NCBI GenBank assembly: GCA_947166165.1
Contig: CAMVDK010000161.1
Location: forward strand, 1-7,227
Direction of reading: 5' to 3'
DNA: 7,227 nucleotides
Source of the DNA: an uncultured Porphyromonadaceae bacterium
GTDB lineage: Bacteria; Bacteroidota; Bacteroidia; Bacteroidales; Muribaculaceae
In this document: positions 1-5,943 of the stretch, one piece after another
Layout: each line of letters opens with the position of its first letter
How positions within the stretch are numbered: the stretch's first letter is position 1
Notes under the pieces: generated by a model
Seen by the model: only the letters and a program-made list of their open reading frames with translations
Databases searched by the model: none
What the model was told of the DNA's origin: nothing
Made by a program: the position numbers and the translations under genes

Positions 1-67
1 GATGGGCCACCAGAGCGTCCACCTCCACGAGCGCATCACCCGCTACTTCGACGACTACCTCAAGTAG
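1..67 (+). CDS. C-terminal end of a probable S9-family peptidase / alpha-beta hydrolase (partial)
   Basis: Only the last 21 codons are present, read from position 2 and ending in TAG at 65-67. They encode MGHQSVHLHERITRYFDDYLK. The pattern of a His close to the end followed by an amphipathic helix with R-I-T-R-Y-F and D-Y-L-K resembles the C-terminus of S9 prolyl oligopeptidase/dipeptidyl peptidase proteins. In those the catalytic His sits in a GH or NH context about 15-25 residues from the end, so His3 of this fragment could be that residue. The stretch is GC-rich like the genes at the right of the window and unlike its AT-rich neighbour. A strong hairpin begins 25 nt after the stop, supporting this frame as a real gene end. 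The family call rests on about 20 residues; another alpha/beta hydrolase is possible. Confidence 0.6.
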   Translation, partial: MGHQSVHLHERITRYFDDYLK

Positions 68-91
68 CCCCCGGCGCAACACATCATACAC

Positions 92-147
92 CGGCCCGCC
101 ACTCCCCAGGCACTTTCAGCACCAAGGAGTGGCGGGCCGCCATTTTC
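92..147 (+). terminator. Hairpin terminator after the S9-like gene
   Basis: A perfect 14-bp inverted repeat, CGGCCCGCCACTCC at 92-105 and GGAGTGGCGGGCCG at 126-139, encloses a 20-nt loop. A short T-rich stretch (CATTTTCT) follows on the plus strand. It lies 25 nt beyond the stop of the upstream gene. The U-tract is short and the loop long, but the stem is very GC-rich. It also marks the last clearly GC-rich sequence before the AT-rich block. Confidence 0.7.
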
Positions 148-225
148 TAACTTCGTTAAAGCACTGCCAAAAGTGGTCAAGAATGATTCTTATCGCGCTC
201 TTTTCCTCGCTGCAAGAGTCTTCAT

Positions 226-243
226 ATTAATTGTTGAATTAAT
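226..243. repeat. AT-only inverted repeat downstream of the acidic gene
   Basis: ATTAATT (226-232) and AATTAAT (237-243) are perfectly complementary 7-bp arms around a GTTG loop, 22 nt past the stop of the acidic gene. The stem is weak and no clear U-tract follows on the minus strand, so termination is uncertain. The first ten bases, ATTAATTGTT, recur at 4763-4772 on the other side of the AT-rich block. Confidence 0.3.
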
Positions 244-264
244 CAATTAGCGGCAGTTTGAATT

Positions 265-459
265 CTATTCTTCCCAGTCCTCTTCCATGCTCTCATCATA
301 TTCAACATCTGGTTCCTCCTCTTCCCAGTCACGCATCCTATCCTCTTCTTCGATGAGGCGTCGCATCACACGGTCACCCTCGTCCATCAGGTAATCCATA
401 TAGTCCATCGGGTCGTTGAACCCAGCATCAATCATGTCGTCTTCAAATGCCATTGTCAT
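265..459 (-). CDS. Small, highly acidic protein (64 aa) of unknown function
   Basis: The product has 13 Asp and 15 Glu among 64 residues against only five Arg and no Lys, plus nine Met. The N-terminal half contains FEDDMIDAGFNDPMDYMDYL, which looks helical. The C-terminal half is almost a run of E/D with two Trp. There is no signal peptide or membrane segment, so it should be cytosolic. I do not recognise the family. The ATG at 459 is used; a second ATG two codons on (453) is equally possible, since neither has a Shine-Dalgarno site. The gene has its own promoter, with a -7 box and palindrome nearly identical to those ahead of the ATPase gene, so it is probably co-regulated with that operon. 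Its charge would suit a DNA-mimic, inhibitor or antitoxin-like partner, but nothing in the sequence proves that. The dedicated promoter argues that it is a real gene. Confidence 0.72.
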   Translation of the reverse strand: MTMAFEDDMIDAGFNDPMDYMDYLMDEGDRVMRRLIEEEDRMRDWEEEEPDVEYDESMEEDWEE

Positions 460-504
460 TAAATTTAAAGTTTAAACAATACTGTGAACTTTGTCATTAT
501 CGCT

Positions 505-513
505 GCAAAGTTA
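505..513 (-). promoter_or_regulatory. Bacteroidota-type -7 box for the acidic gene
   Basis: On the minus strand the sequence is TAACTTTGC, matching the TAnnTTTG consensus of the Bacteroidota primary sigma factor. It lies about 45 nt upstream of the start at 459, giving a short A/T-rich leader. No separate -33 TTTG is clear; the expected -33 area falls inside the adjacent palindrome. The same box at the same spacing precedes the ATPase gene. Confidence 0.7.
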
Positions 514-521
514 CTACCGAG

Positions 522-542
522 TTACGAACGCTATGTTCGCAA
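522..542. promoter_or_regulatory. Palindromic operator, copy 1 (imperfect), ahead of the acidic gene
   Basis: Read on the minus strand, the half-sites TTGCGAACA and CGTTCGTAA flank a central TAG. The first half-site is identical to that of copy 2 (3724-3744); the second differs at two positions. The spacing to the -7 box is 8 bp in both copies. The surrounding block 500-542 matches 3702-3744 at 37 of 43 positions. It probably binds the WYL regulator and would cover the -33 region, which fits repression. Confidence 0.65.
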
Positions 543-562
543 TAGTGATTGTTCATTTGTTC

Positions 563-1567
563 TTATTCTGAAAATCTTAAGAAATATGATTTTTTATCTC
601 CCAAAACATTCAACAAACCTTTTTCTTGATTATTTATAATATTTTGCAGGTCATGAAGATAGTTAATGACGAGTTCTCGATTCTCTTTATGAGCAAGTGA
701 ACAAACATCAAACCATCGTCCGTGGCTTACGTTTTTACCATTTTCATCAAAATATTTAAACGAGTCACCACTTATAAATACTTTATAATTTGTAATTATC
801 GTACGGTCGTGTTCTTCTTTTGGGGGGAGTTTGACTATTGTAATATTAGGTTCTGCACCACACATCTCTTTCAAAGATTCCTTCAACCTACGTTGTATAG
901 ACTTTATTGGGATTTCAGTGTATCTCTCTTTGTCTTTGTATTGAACATTTGTGAAAATAACAATGTTTATGGGATGAAATTTGACATGACCAGCTGCTTT
1001 AGATATAACTTTAAATGCGTTTTTCTCGTATAAAAAATCTGATTGAGCAAAAAGGTACGGGTCAATAATTACTATATCGGTGCACGGTGAAACATTATTG
1101 CCGATCACACTCCAATCGGTCATTTCACGAATGGAGTATTTCTTTGCTGGATACGCTTCGCCTTCAATAAACAATTGGAGTAATGATTCCAGTTCTTTGC
1201 CTACGGAAGCAATAAGCAAGCTTCCATGTGACTGCATAGTTTTTGCGCTGTCATCACTCAACCAATAAATCGACATGAGTTGTTCCACAGTAAGCCCCTC
1301 ATAGAATCTGTCGGTTAAATTACGGCCTGGAAAAGCGGAATCCCATTCGATTTTATTTGAAAAACTTCCGCGTGAACGTGTCAGCGACTTCATAAGTATC
1401 ATAATTGTGTCGCGAACTTTCTTTTTGCAAGTATTGAGAGTGAACTTTGGAAATGTGAAGTAAATGTTGAAGTTGTGTCTCAACATTTCATTGCATGCTG
1501 CAAATGATTCGCTGCCTCCTTTGCTTGAGTATGAACAAAGATTATCAAAATCAATATAGATATTCAT
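563..1567 (-). CDS. Candidate effector with degenerate phospholipase-D-like motif, paired with the ATPase (334 aa)
   Basis: I do not recognise a named family. The N-terminus, MNIYIDFDNL, has the strand-plus-acidic look of NYN/PIN-like domains (D6 and D8). The second half has a hydrophobic strand ending in Asp, DIVIIDPYLF (about 164-173), another strand NIVIFTN (201-207), and then HDRTIITN at 253-260 followed by SGDSF at 266-270. The His-x-Arg arrangement resembles a decayed HxK(x)4D motif of the phospholipase D superfamily, with Asn where Asp is expected. There is no signal peptide or membrane segment. The ATG at 1567 lies 2 nt after the TGA of the ATPase gene. A TTG at 1573 overlapping that stop (TTGA) is an alternative start that would add Met-Asn. 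The tight coupling says the two products work together. A nuclease or other effector role is inferred from this context and a weak motif. Confidence 0.82.
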   Translation of the reverse strand: MNIYIDFDNLCSYSSKGGSESFAACNEMLRHNFNIYFTFPKFTLNTCKKKVRDTIMILMKSLTRSRGSFSNKIEWDSAFPGRNLTDRFYEGLTVEQLMSIYWLSDDSAKTMQSHGSLLIASVGKELESLLQLFIEGEAYPAKKYSIREMTDWSVIGNNVSPCTDIVIIDPYLFAQSDFLYEKNAFKVISKAAGHVKFHPINIVIFTNVQYKDKERYTEIPIKSIQRRLKESLKEMCGAEPNITIVKLPPKEEHDRTIITNYKVFISGDSFKYFDENGKNVSHGRWFDVCSLAHKENRELVINYLHDLQNIINNQEKGLLNVLGDKKSYFLRFSE

Positions 1568-1569
1568 AT

Positions 1570-3681
1570 TCAAAGAATCTTAAACGCTAAATTCTCGGCT
1601 TCGTCAAAGAAACCTTTGCCAAAGTCATTCACAAAACATCCATCAGTACGATATTCCATCTCATATGGCTTGCCGTTATCAGGAAGATAGTAAACCATAA
1701 ATGGATTCTTCTCTTTTAACACTTGATCATTTGCATAATGCGCTTCTGACACAATTACTTGCGATTTGCGGATAATGTATTCGGAGTGAGTCTCAACGAT
1801 AAAGTGGATATTGTACTTCTCGTACGCCTCCAAGAACATGTCTGCAAGTAACGATTGATACTTGGGATGTAGATGCATTTCTGGCTCCTCAAGAATGATG
1901 AGGTTCTCATCATGACGAACTTCGTCTTTATCGCCAATCCTCCAAATCTTGCTGTGATGCAGAATGTTATCCATGATCAAGGTCTCAATGCGTAGTAGCA
2001 GTGCCACCAACTGAGTTACACCCACACCCTGATCTGCCAATAATGTTTTTTCATTATTGTTGTTGAGTGTTGACACCTTCAGCCCTAATCCGTCTTCAAC
2101 TGGTGTGATGAGCAATTCATCTGCAACGCCCAATTCTTTAAGCCAGTTGTTGATGAAATCGCCAGGTTTAAATCCGCTCGTACTTAAATAATCCGCTTCT
2201 TGCGGATGATGAGACTCATCGGACAGCAGATTCAAAAAATCGCGCTTAAAGTCTAAATATGCCGTCAGTGTTGTGAAAAATTCACCTTCAGTGTACAATC
2301 TTTTAACCTCGGCAGAATTTGGGCCAAAATAAGTCATCTCGTCTGGTAGCATCATAGCCAAGATGTCCTTAAATGTCCACTCAACAAAGTGTGAGAACAA
2401 TCTCAAACTATTGAATAAATCTGGAAGGGTAGAGTCTCCAGAATCGAGATGCATGAAGATGCCAATTATGGCCTGAAGATTGCATAATTTCCATTCTACC
2501 CATTCTGGTTCATAATCTTGAATTAAGCGAGATACGTTCTCGTTGTTCTTACGATAAGGAAAAAAGTCAAACTCATTATCTGATGGAAGTTCAATATAAT
2601 CGGAATCTCCGCAACATGACAAAAACTCATGCTCCTTTTGTTTGAAATATTCACCAAAATTAGCATGTTCACTTTTCTCGAAATCGTCCATTATAATGCT
2701 GAGATGAGCTGTATAATCGTCTGGCACTAATTTACAAAGATGTGTGCGCACTTTGCTCTTTCCCATGTTCCATATTTCGTAGAGCTCAGGCATGTAGATC
2801 TCAGTAAAGAAAAGAGTCTTGTACTGAAACGCTTTTTCGAACAAAGAGAAATCGTGATTCAGGATTTCATATGCTTTTCGGGCATACGGATTATCCAAAT
2901 ACGGTCTGTCAACATAAAAAAATACATTCTCTTTCGAGTAGCAGAAAGCTTCAATATTGATAAGATAATCGCAGCTGTACTTGCCAACAATCTCCTTATA
3001 AGTTTTGCGCTTTTTTTTGTAAATATCTCTGCAAAGATCGTAATCATCTATGCAATAAGTGTCATATCCCCATTGCTCAGCAAAATCTTTATAAAAATTC
3101 GGCTCGGAGTGAAATAAGGCGGAATACGATTCAATATCCCAATTAAGAATGGTGTTGAAAAATTTGAAAAAACTATCTTTAAGTAAAAAGAAATTACCAC
3201 TAGAGAGAAAATCGAAATGCTGATGCTCACTATCTTGCCCACTCTGGTACAGCAATTCACCGCTCACTTTTTTAATCTCGAGATGGCTTAGGTAGCCATT
3301 GTCTTGAATATCATTTTGGTCAGGTATAAATGTGAGTTCAACCATCACATCCTCTCCTAACAGCCTTGAATGAGTCATAACCTCAAATGATATAGCCTCT
3401 TCCTTGCTTCCGCGATGAAGTACTTGATGAAAGTTGCCAAGATTTAGTGAGCTGGAAGTTTTTGAGAAATCCAGTTTGTGGGCTGATAAGTTAGGCGTTA
3501 TACCTTTTCGGTAATCTTCCTTAACACTGTCAATAAAAGTCTTAAGTAGTGCTAGAGATTTGTTGACGCTGCTTTTGCCAGAGCTGTTGCCGCCGGTCAT
3601 TATAGTGATTGGCCTCATTTCGAAACTGACGCCGTCTTCATCAAATGTCCTGAAATTCTTTATTGTTATTTTTGACTTCAT
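1570..3681 (-). CDS. OLD-like ABC-class AAA family ATPase with DUF3696-like C-terminus (703 aa)
   Basis: The start MKSKITIKNFRTF is the usual first strand of RecF/SMC/OLD-type ATPases. Walker A follows as GNSSGKSS (31-38). Later come a signature-like stretch DQGVGVTQLVALLL, a Walker B LEEPEMHLHP at about 597-606 with catalytic Glu, and the H-loop VETHSE (His632). The C-terminus, FGKGFFDE (about 687-694), matches the ending of DUF3696-type ATPases. No Toprim nuclease signature is evident after the H-loop, so catalysis on nucleic acid would come from a partner. The roughly 550 residues between Walker A and B form a long divergent insert, as in other defence-associated ATPases. The effector candidate follows after 2 nt. 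A -7 box and perfect palindrome precede the gene, with a 5' leader of roughly 20 nt. Family knowledge places such proteins as sensors or motors in Septu-, PARIS- and Gabija-like systems; which type this is cannot be decided here. Confidence 0.93.
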   Translation of the reverse strand: MKSKITIKNFRTFDEDGVSFEMRPITIMTGGNSSGKSSVNKSLALLKTFIDSVKEDYRKGITPNLSAHKLDFSKTSSSLNLGNFHQVLHRGSKEEAISFEVMTHSRLLGEDVMVELTFIPDQNDIQDNGYLSHLEIKKVSGELLYQSGQDSEHQHFDFLSSGNFFLLKDSFFKFFNTILNWDIESYSALFHSEPNFYKDFAEQWGYDTYCIDDYDLCRDIYKKKRKTYKEIVGKYSCDYLINIEAFCYSKENVFFYVDRPYLDNPYARKAYEILNHDFSLFEKAFQYKTLFFTEIYMPELYEIWNMGKSKVRTHLCKLVPDDYTAHLSIIMDDFEKSEHANFGEYFKQKEHEFLSCCGDSDYIELPSDNEFDFFPYRKNNENVSRLIQDYEPEWVEWKLCNLQAIIGIFMHLDSGDSTLPDLFNSLRLFSHFVEWTFKDILAMMLPDEMTYFGPNSAEVKRLYTEGEFFTTLTAYLDFKRDFLNLLSDESHHPQEADYLSTSGFKPGDFINNWLKELGVADELLITPVEDGLGLKVSTLNNNNEKTLLADQGVGVTQLVALLLRIETLIMDNILHHSKIWRIGDKDEVRHDENLIILEEPEMHLHPKYQSLLADMFLEAYEKYNIHFIVETHSEYIIRKSQVIVSEAHYANDQVLKEKNPFMVYYLPDNGKPYEMEYRTDGCFVNDFGKGFFDEAENLAFKIL

Positions 3682-3706
3682 GATTTGTTTGTTTTTGATT
3701 TTCGCT

Positions 3707-3715
3707 GCAAAATTA
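3707..3715 (-). promoter_or_regulatory. Bacteroidota-type -7 box for the ATPase-effector operon
   Basis: The minus strand reads TAATTTTGC, matching TAnnTTTG, 25 nt upstream of the ATPase ATG at 3681. The leader between them is A/T-rich with no Shine-Dalgarno site, usual in this phylum. The -33 region falls inside the palindrome at 3724-3744, so a bound regulator should block the promoter. Confidence 0.75.
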
Positions 3716-3723
3716 CCACCTGG

Positions 3724-3744
3724 TTGCGAACACTATGTTCGCAA
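3724..3744. promoter_or_regulatory. Palindromic operator, copy 2 (perfect), centred on the WYL gene stop codon
   Basis: Perfect 9-bp half-sites, TTGCGAACA and TGTTCGCAA on the minus strand, flank a 3-bp centre TAG. That TAG is the stop codon of the WYL gene, and the first half-site encodes its last three residues Leu-Arg-Thr. The palindrome ends 8 bp upstream of the ATPase -7 box. A second, imperfect copy with identical spacing precedes the acidic gene. This is the expected form of a dimer-binding site for the adjacent winged-helix regulator. Confidence 0.78.
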
Positions 3745-4764
3745 ATACTCATATTTCTTGTTATGTTCTGATACTCTTTCAAAAACTTTGTCTTGGATAT
3801 GCTTGGGTGAGAGAACGAGTAGTTCTTTGCCGAAAGAGCATAGCTCGCGGATTAATTCGTAGTTCTCGACACATTCGAGTTGGAAGAAACGGCCATCAAT
3901 CAATTGAGGATATTCGATGCGCAAGTGGTCGACTTTTTCTCCTCTTATTGGCTTGAATGACCCATGCATGGGTTTTGTTTCGATGTAAGGATATGCATCA
4001 TCCGAAGCCCACAAAATGATTCTCTCCACAGCTCTGTCGTGGTAAACCGTGACCCCGATAACGTCATCAAATCGTTCCGAGATGTCGTCGGTGCTTTCCC
4101 GATACTTGATTTCAGGCCGAATTGTGATGCTATTGATGCGGTCTAATGGGTAGTTTACAATAAAGCCATCGCTGACCAATGCTCCAAGTAAATACCAGCG
4201 ATTATTGTATTGTTTGAGTTTGTAAGGGTGGAGGATGCTTCTTATCGGTGTGTTGTCATGAAACTTTTGATATGAGACTTCCACCACAACCTTATTGGAT
4301 ATGGTCGTGAACAGTTCGCCTAAAAGAGTGGATTGGTCCATGGGGCTTGTGCTGAACTCAATGATAGGTTCGCTTGCCGCGACTCCAAGCCCTTTTGCCA
4401 GAGCATCGAGCCATGTGAAGTTGTCCAATCCATCGAACTGGCCTATCGTTCTCAGCACCTCGCTCAAGAGAAGTCTTTCGTCTTTGCTAAGCTTTTTCTT
4501 GAAAATGGAAAACCCTGGGTCTTTATAGCGAATGCACTTTTTCCCTGCTGCTTGATAACGCTCAAGTTCGGCGTAGAAAGGCTCAAACTCGATTGACTTG
4601 ATGTCTTTCTCAATGCAACGCCGAGTCACCTTACCATAACCATCATTCACCAGTTTCTCATTTACTTTGTCAACATAGTCATGAATGTCGTAATAATGAT
4701 GGCGGTCGCTCAACAGTTCATCAAGCACCATGCAACGCACTATGTAATTCTTAGTTTGTGGCAT
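3733..4764 (-). CDS. WYL-domain transcriptional regulator, BrxR/CapW-like architecture (343 aa)
   Basis: The protein has three parts. The N-terminal winged helix-turn-helix covers about residues 1-80, including VTRRCIEKDIKSI as probable recognition region. A WYL domain at about 155-230 carries HPYKLKQYNNRWYLLG, with the name-giving Trp-Tyr-Leu at 190-192. A C-terminal WCX-like region at about 243-335 has ERIILWASDDAYPYIETKP. Length and order match BrxR and CapW, which repress BREX and CBASS operons through palindromic operators and are thought to be relieved by a ligand or nucleic acid bound at the WYL domain. Here the only strong palindromes nearby are the two at 3724 and 522, so it probably represses the ATPase operon and the acidic gene. 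Repression rather than activation is inferred from the operator covering the -33 region. No typical -7 box was found ahead of it. The direct ligand is unknown. Confidence 0.92.
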   Translation of the reverse strand: MPQTKNYIVRCMVLDELLSDRHHYYDIHDYVDKVNEKLVNDGYGKVTRRCIEKDIKSIEFEPFYAELERYQAAGKKCIRYKDPGFSIFKKKLSKDERLLLSEVLRTIGQFDGLDNFTWLDALAKGLGVAASEPIIEFSTSPMDQSTLLGELFTTISNKVVVEVSYQKFHDNTPIRSILHPYKLKQYNNRWYLLGALVSDGFIVNYPLDRINSITIRPEIKYRESTDDISERFDDVIGVTVYHDRAVERIILWASDDAYPYIETKPMHGSFKPIRGEKVDHLRIEYPQLIDGRFFQLECVENYELIRELCSFGKELLVLSPKHIQDKVFERVSEHNKKYEYLRT

Positions 4765-4798
4765 TAATTGTTATTTGGCTTATTTGAGGCGTGTCGCG

Positions 4799-4814
4799 CC
4801 TATTGGTGAATAGG
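4799..4814. promoter_or_regulatory. Short palindrome upstream of the WYL gene
   Basis: CCTATT (4799-4804) and AATAGG (4809-4814) are perfect 6-bp arms around GGTG, 34 nt upstream of the regulator's ATG. A GC-rich inverted repeat, GGCG/CGCC at 4788-4800, sits next to it. The sequence is unrelated to the 21-bp operator, so if it is an autoregulatory or promoter element it uses another protein or mode. The rest of 4815-4921, between the WYL promoter area and the TerB-like stop, shows only weak 5-6 bp inverted repeats. Confidence 0.25.
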
Positions 4815-4921
4815 TTGCATTTTTGTTTGTGCCGTCGCCTTCGGTCGGGGTTAGGGAGCGTGGCGGGGCTTGCCGCTTGCCATTGGCGCGGCTATCGTGG
4901 GGCACGGCAATGGGTTGCCTT

Positions 4922-5299
4922 TCAGCTTCGTGCCAGGGCTTGGCGCCATTGGGTCAGGGCTTGGCGCTCGGCGGGGGAGTGGGTGCCGTCGGCGTTGACG
5001 ACGTCGGTGGCGAAGGCGTAGAGCATGAGCAGCACGGTGTCGGCCTGGTCGGGGGGCAGGGTGCCGAGCAGGGCGCGGGTGTCGGCCACGAGCTGATGGA
5101 GGGTGATGGCCTCATGCTCCACGTCGGCCACCAGGGCGCGGGCCTCGTCGGGGCTGCCTTCGAGGGCGAGTTGGGCGACGAAGGCGTCGATGAATGCGTG
5201 CTCGCGCTCGCTGTAGTGGCCGTCGGCCTTGGCGAAGAAGAGCCCGGTGCGGGCCACGAGCTTGATGGTCTGCTCGATGATGTTGTTGTTCTGGTTCAT
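4922..5299 (-). CDS. TerB-like (tellurite resistance TerB / DjlA-like) helical protein
   Basis: The 125-aa product starts MNQNNNIIEQ and contains two acidic repeats typical of the TerB-like fold. The first is FFAKADGHYSEREHAFIDAF and the second is VVNADGTHSPAERQALTQW near the C-terminus. Asp-Gly plus a following Glu recur in each and may bind metal. It is cytosolic and all-helical in appearance. TerB-like proteins in Bacteroidota are mostly uncharacterised, so tellurite resistance should not be assumed. The start at 5299 is chosen because GGAGGA lies 7 nt upstream, a rare strong Shine-Dalgarno for this phylum. An in-frame ATG at 5317 overlaps the previous gene's stop as ATGA and would add six residues. 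Either way it is translated together with the repeat protein before it, suggesting a shared envelope or stress function (inference). Confidence 0.85.
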   Translation of the reverse strand: MNQNNNIIEQTIKLVARTGLFFAKADGHYSEREHAFIDAFVAQLALEGSPDEARALVADVEHEAITLHQLVADTRALLGTLPPDQADTVLLMLYAFATDVVNADGTHSPAERQALTQWRQALARS

Positions 5300-5306
5300 A
5301 GTGGTG

Positions 5307-5312
5307 TCCTCC
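5307..5312 (-). promoter_or_regulatory. Shine-Dalgarno site of the TerB-like gene
   Basis: The minus strand reads GGAGGA with a 7-nt spacer to the ATG at 5299. It lies inside the six codons that would be added by the alternative ATG at 5317, so it favours the shorter protein. No other start in this window has such a site. Confidence 0.6.
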
Positions 5313-5313
5313 G

Positions 5314-5832
5314 TCATTTTCTGAATTTTTTCAATACCATCATGGCGATGGCTCCGAGGCCGATGATTTTGAGAATGCTCATCAGTCCGCCGCCGCTCGA
5401 CTGCTGCTGTGCGGGCTGCTCCGGCTCGGGGCTGGGCTGCGGCTGCGGCGGCTGGTAGGGCTGTTGCTGCGGGTATTGCTGCGGCTGCTGCTGTGGATAC
5501 TGTTGCTGCGGGTATTGCTGCGGCTGTTGCTGTGGATACTGCTGCTGCGGCTGGTAGGGCTGCTGCTGGTAGCCGCGGTTGCGGCCGATGCCCATCTGGC
5601 GTTCAAGGTCTTCCACACTGATGTCGGAGCCGGCGGGCGCCGATGTGCCGCCGGTGGGGGCGGGTGAGCTGGCCGACGGCGCGTCGCCACCGCCCATGCG
5701 GCGGCGTATCTCTTCGAGCACGCTGCCCGATGCCGTCTGCTGGCCGTCCTGGCCCATGCGGCCGAGGATGTCGCCCAGGCCGCCCGAGCCGCTCTGGCCG
5801 GAGCCTCGGATGATTTCTTCTAATAGTCCCAT
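5314..5832 (-). CDS. Q/P/Y-repeat protein with hydrophobic C-terminal tail (172 aa), function unknown
   Basis: The protein begins MGLLEEIIRGSGQSGSGGLG, a Gly-rich amphipathic start reminiscent of YidB/DUF937-type proteins, with a second similar helix (SVLEEIRRRMGGG). A Ser/Ala/Pro-rich linker follows, then a Gln/Pro/Tyr low-complexity segment built on a 13-residue repeat. The end is LMSILKIIGLGAIAMMVLKKFRK: one short hydrophobic helix and a basic tail, like a tail-anchored membrane protein with its body in the cytoplasm. The frame stays open upstream to 6066, but that part crosses the promoter and has atypical composition, so ATG 5832 is preferred. Its stop overlaps the longer TerB-like start as ATGA, so the two genes are probably co-transcribed. 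Function is not recognised; a scaffold or membrane-tether role for the TerB-like partner is speculation. Confidence 0.78.
   Translation of the reverse strand: MGLLEEIIRGSGQSGSGGLGDILGRMGQDGQQTASGSVLEEIRRRMGGGDAPSASSPAPTGGTSAPAGSDISVEDLERQMGIGRNRGYQQQPYQPQQQYPQQQPQQYPQQQYPQQQPQQYPQQQPYQPPQPQPSPEPEQPAQQQSSGGGLMSILKIIGLGAIAMMVLKKFRK
5464..5541. repeat. 39-bp tandem repeat (two copies) inside the Q/P/Y-repeat gene
   Basis: Two adjacent 39-bp units, 5464-5502 and 5503-5541, differ at one base and encode a 13-residue unit rich in Gln with Tyr-Pro and Gln-Pro steps. Because 39 is a multiple of three, gain or loss of a unit would keep the frame, so length may vary between strains. Confidence 0.8.
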
Positions 5833-5943
5833 AGCTTGATGTAGGTGTTTGGTTGTTTTGATGATGCTTGTTGCGGGCTGAGCCGGGCGTGATGCTGACC
5901 GCCACACTGGCCCTTGCCTGTTGGCAATGATGAATTTGAGAGT

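Noticed and set aside
179..191. Small palindrome AAGAAT-G-ATTCTT.
   Set aside because: A 6-bp arm palindrome in AT-rich DNA is expected by chance, and it is not placed at any promoter I can see.
190..225. Minus-strand 11-codon frame MKTLAARKRAR downstream of the acidic gene.
   Set aside because: It is too short to support, and it has neither promoter nor repeat context.
722..1033. Plus-strand 103-codon frame opposite the effector gene.
   Set aside because: It is a Phe-rich antisense shadow in AT-rich DNA with no promoter or motif, opposite a gene tightly coupled to the ATPase.
4791..5690. Long plus-strand open frames opposite the TerB-like and Q/P/Y-repeat genes.
   Set aside because: They are rich in Ala/Gly/Val from GC-rich antisense codons, lack recognisable motifs, and oppose two genes with coherent domains and promoter.
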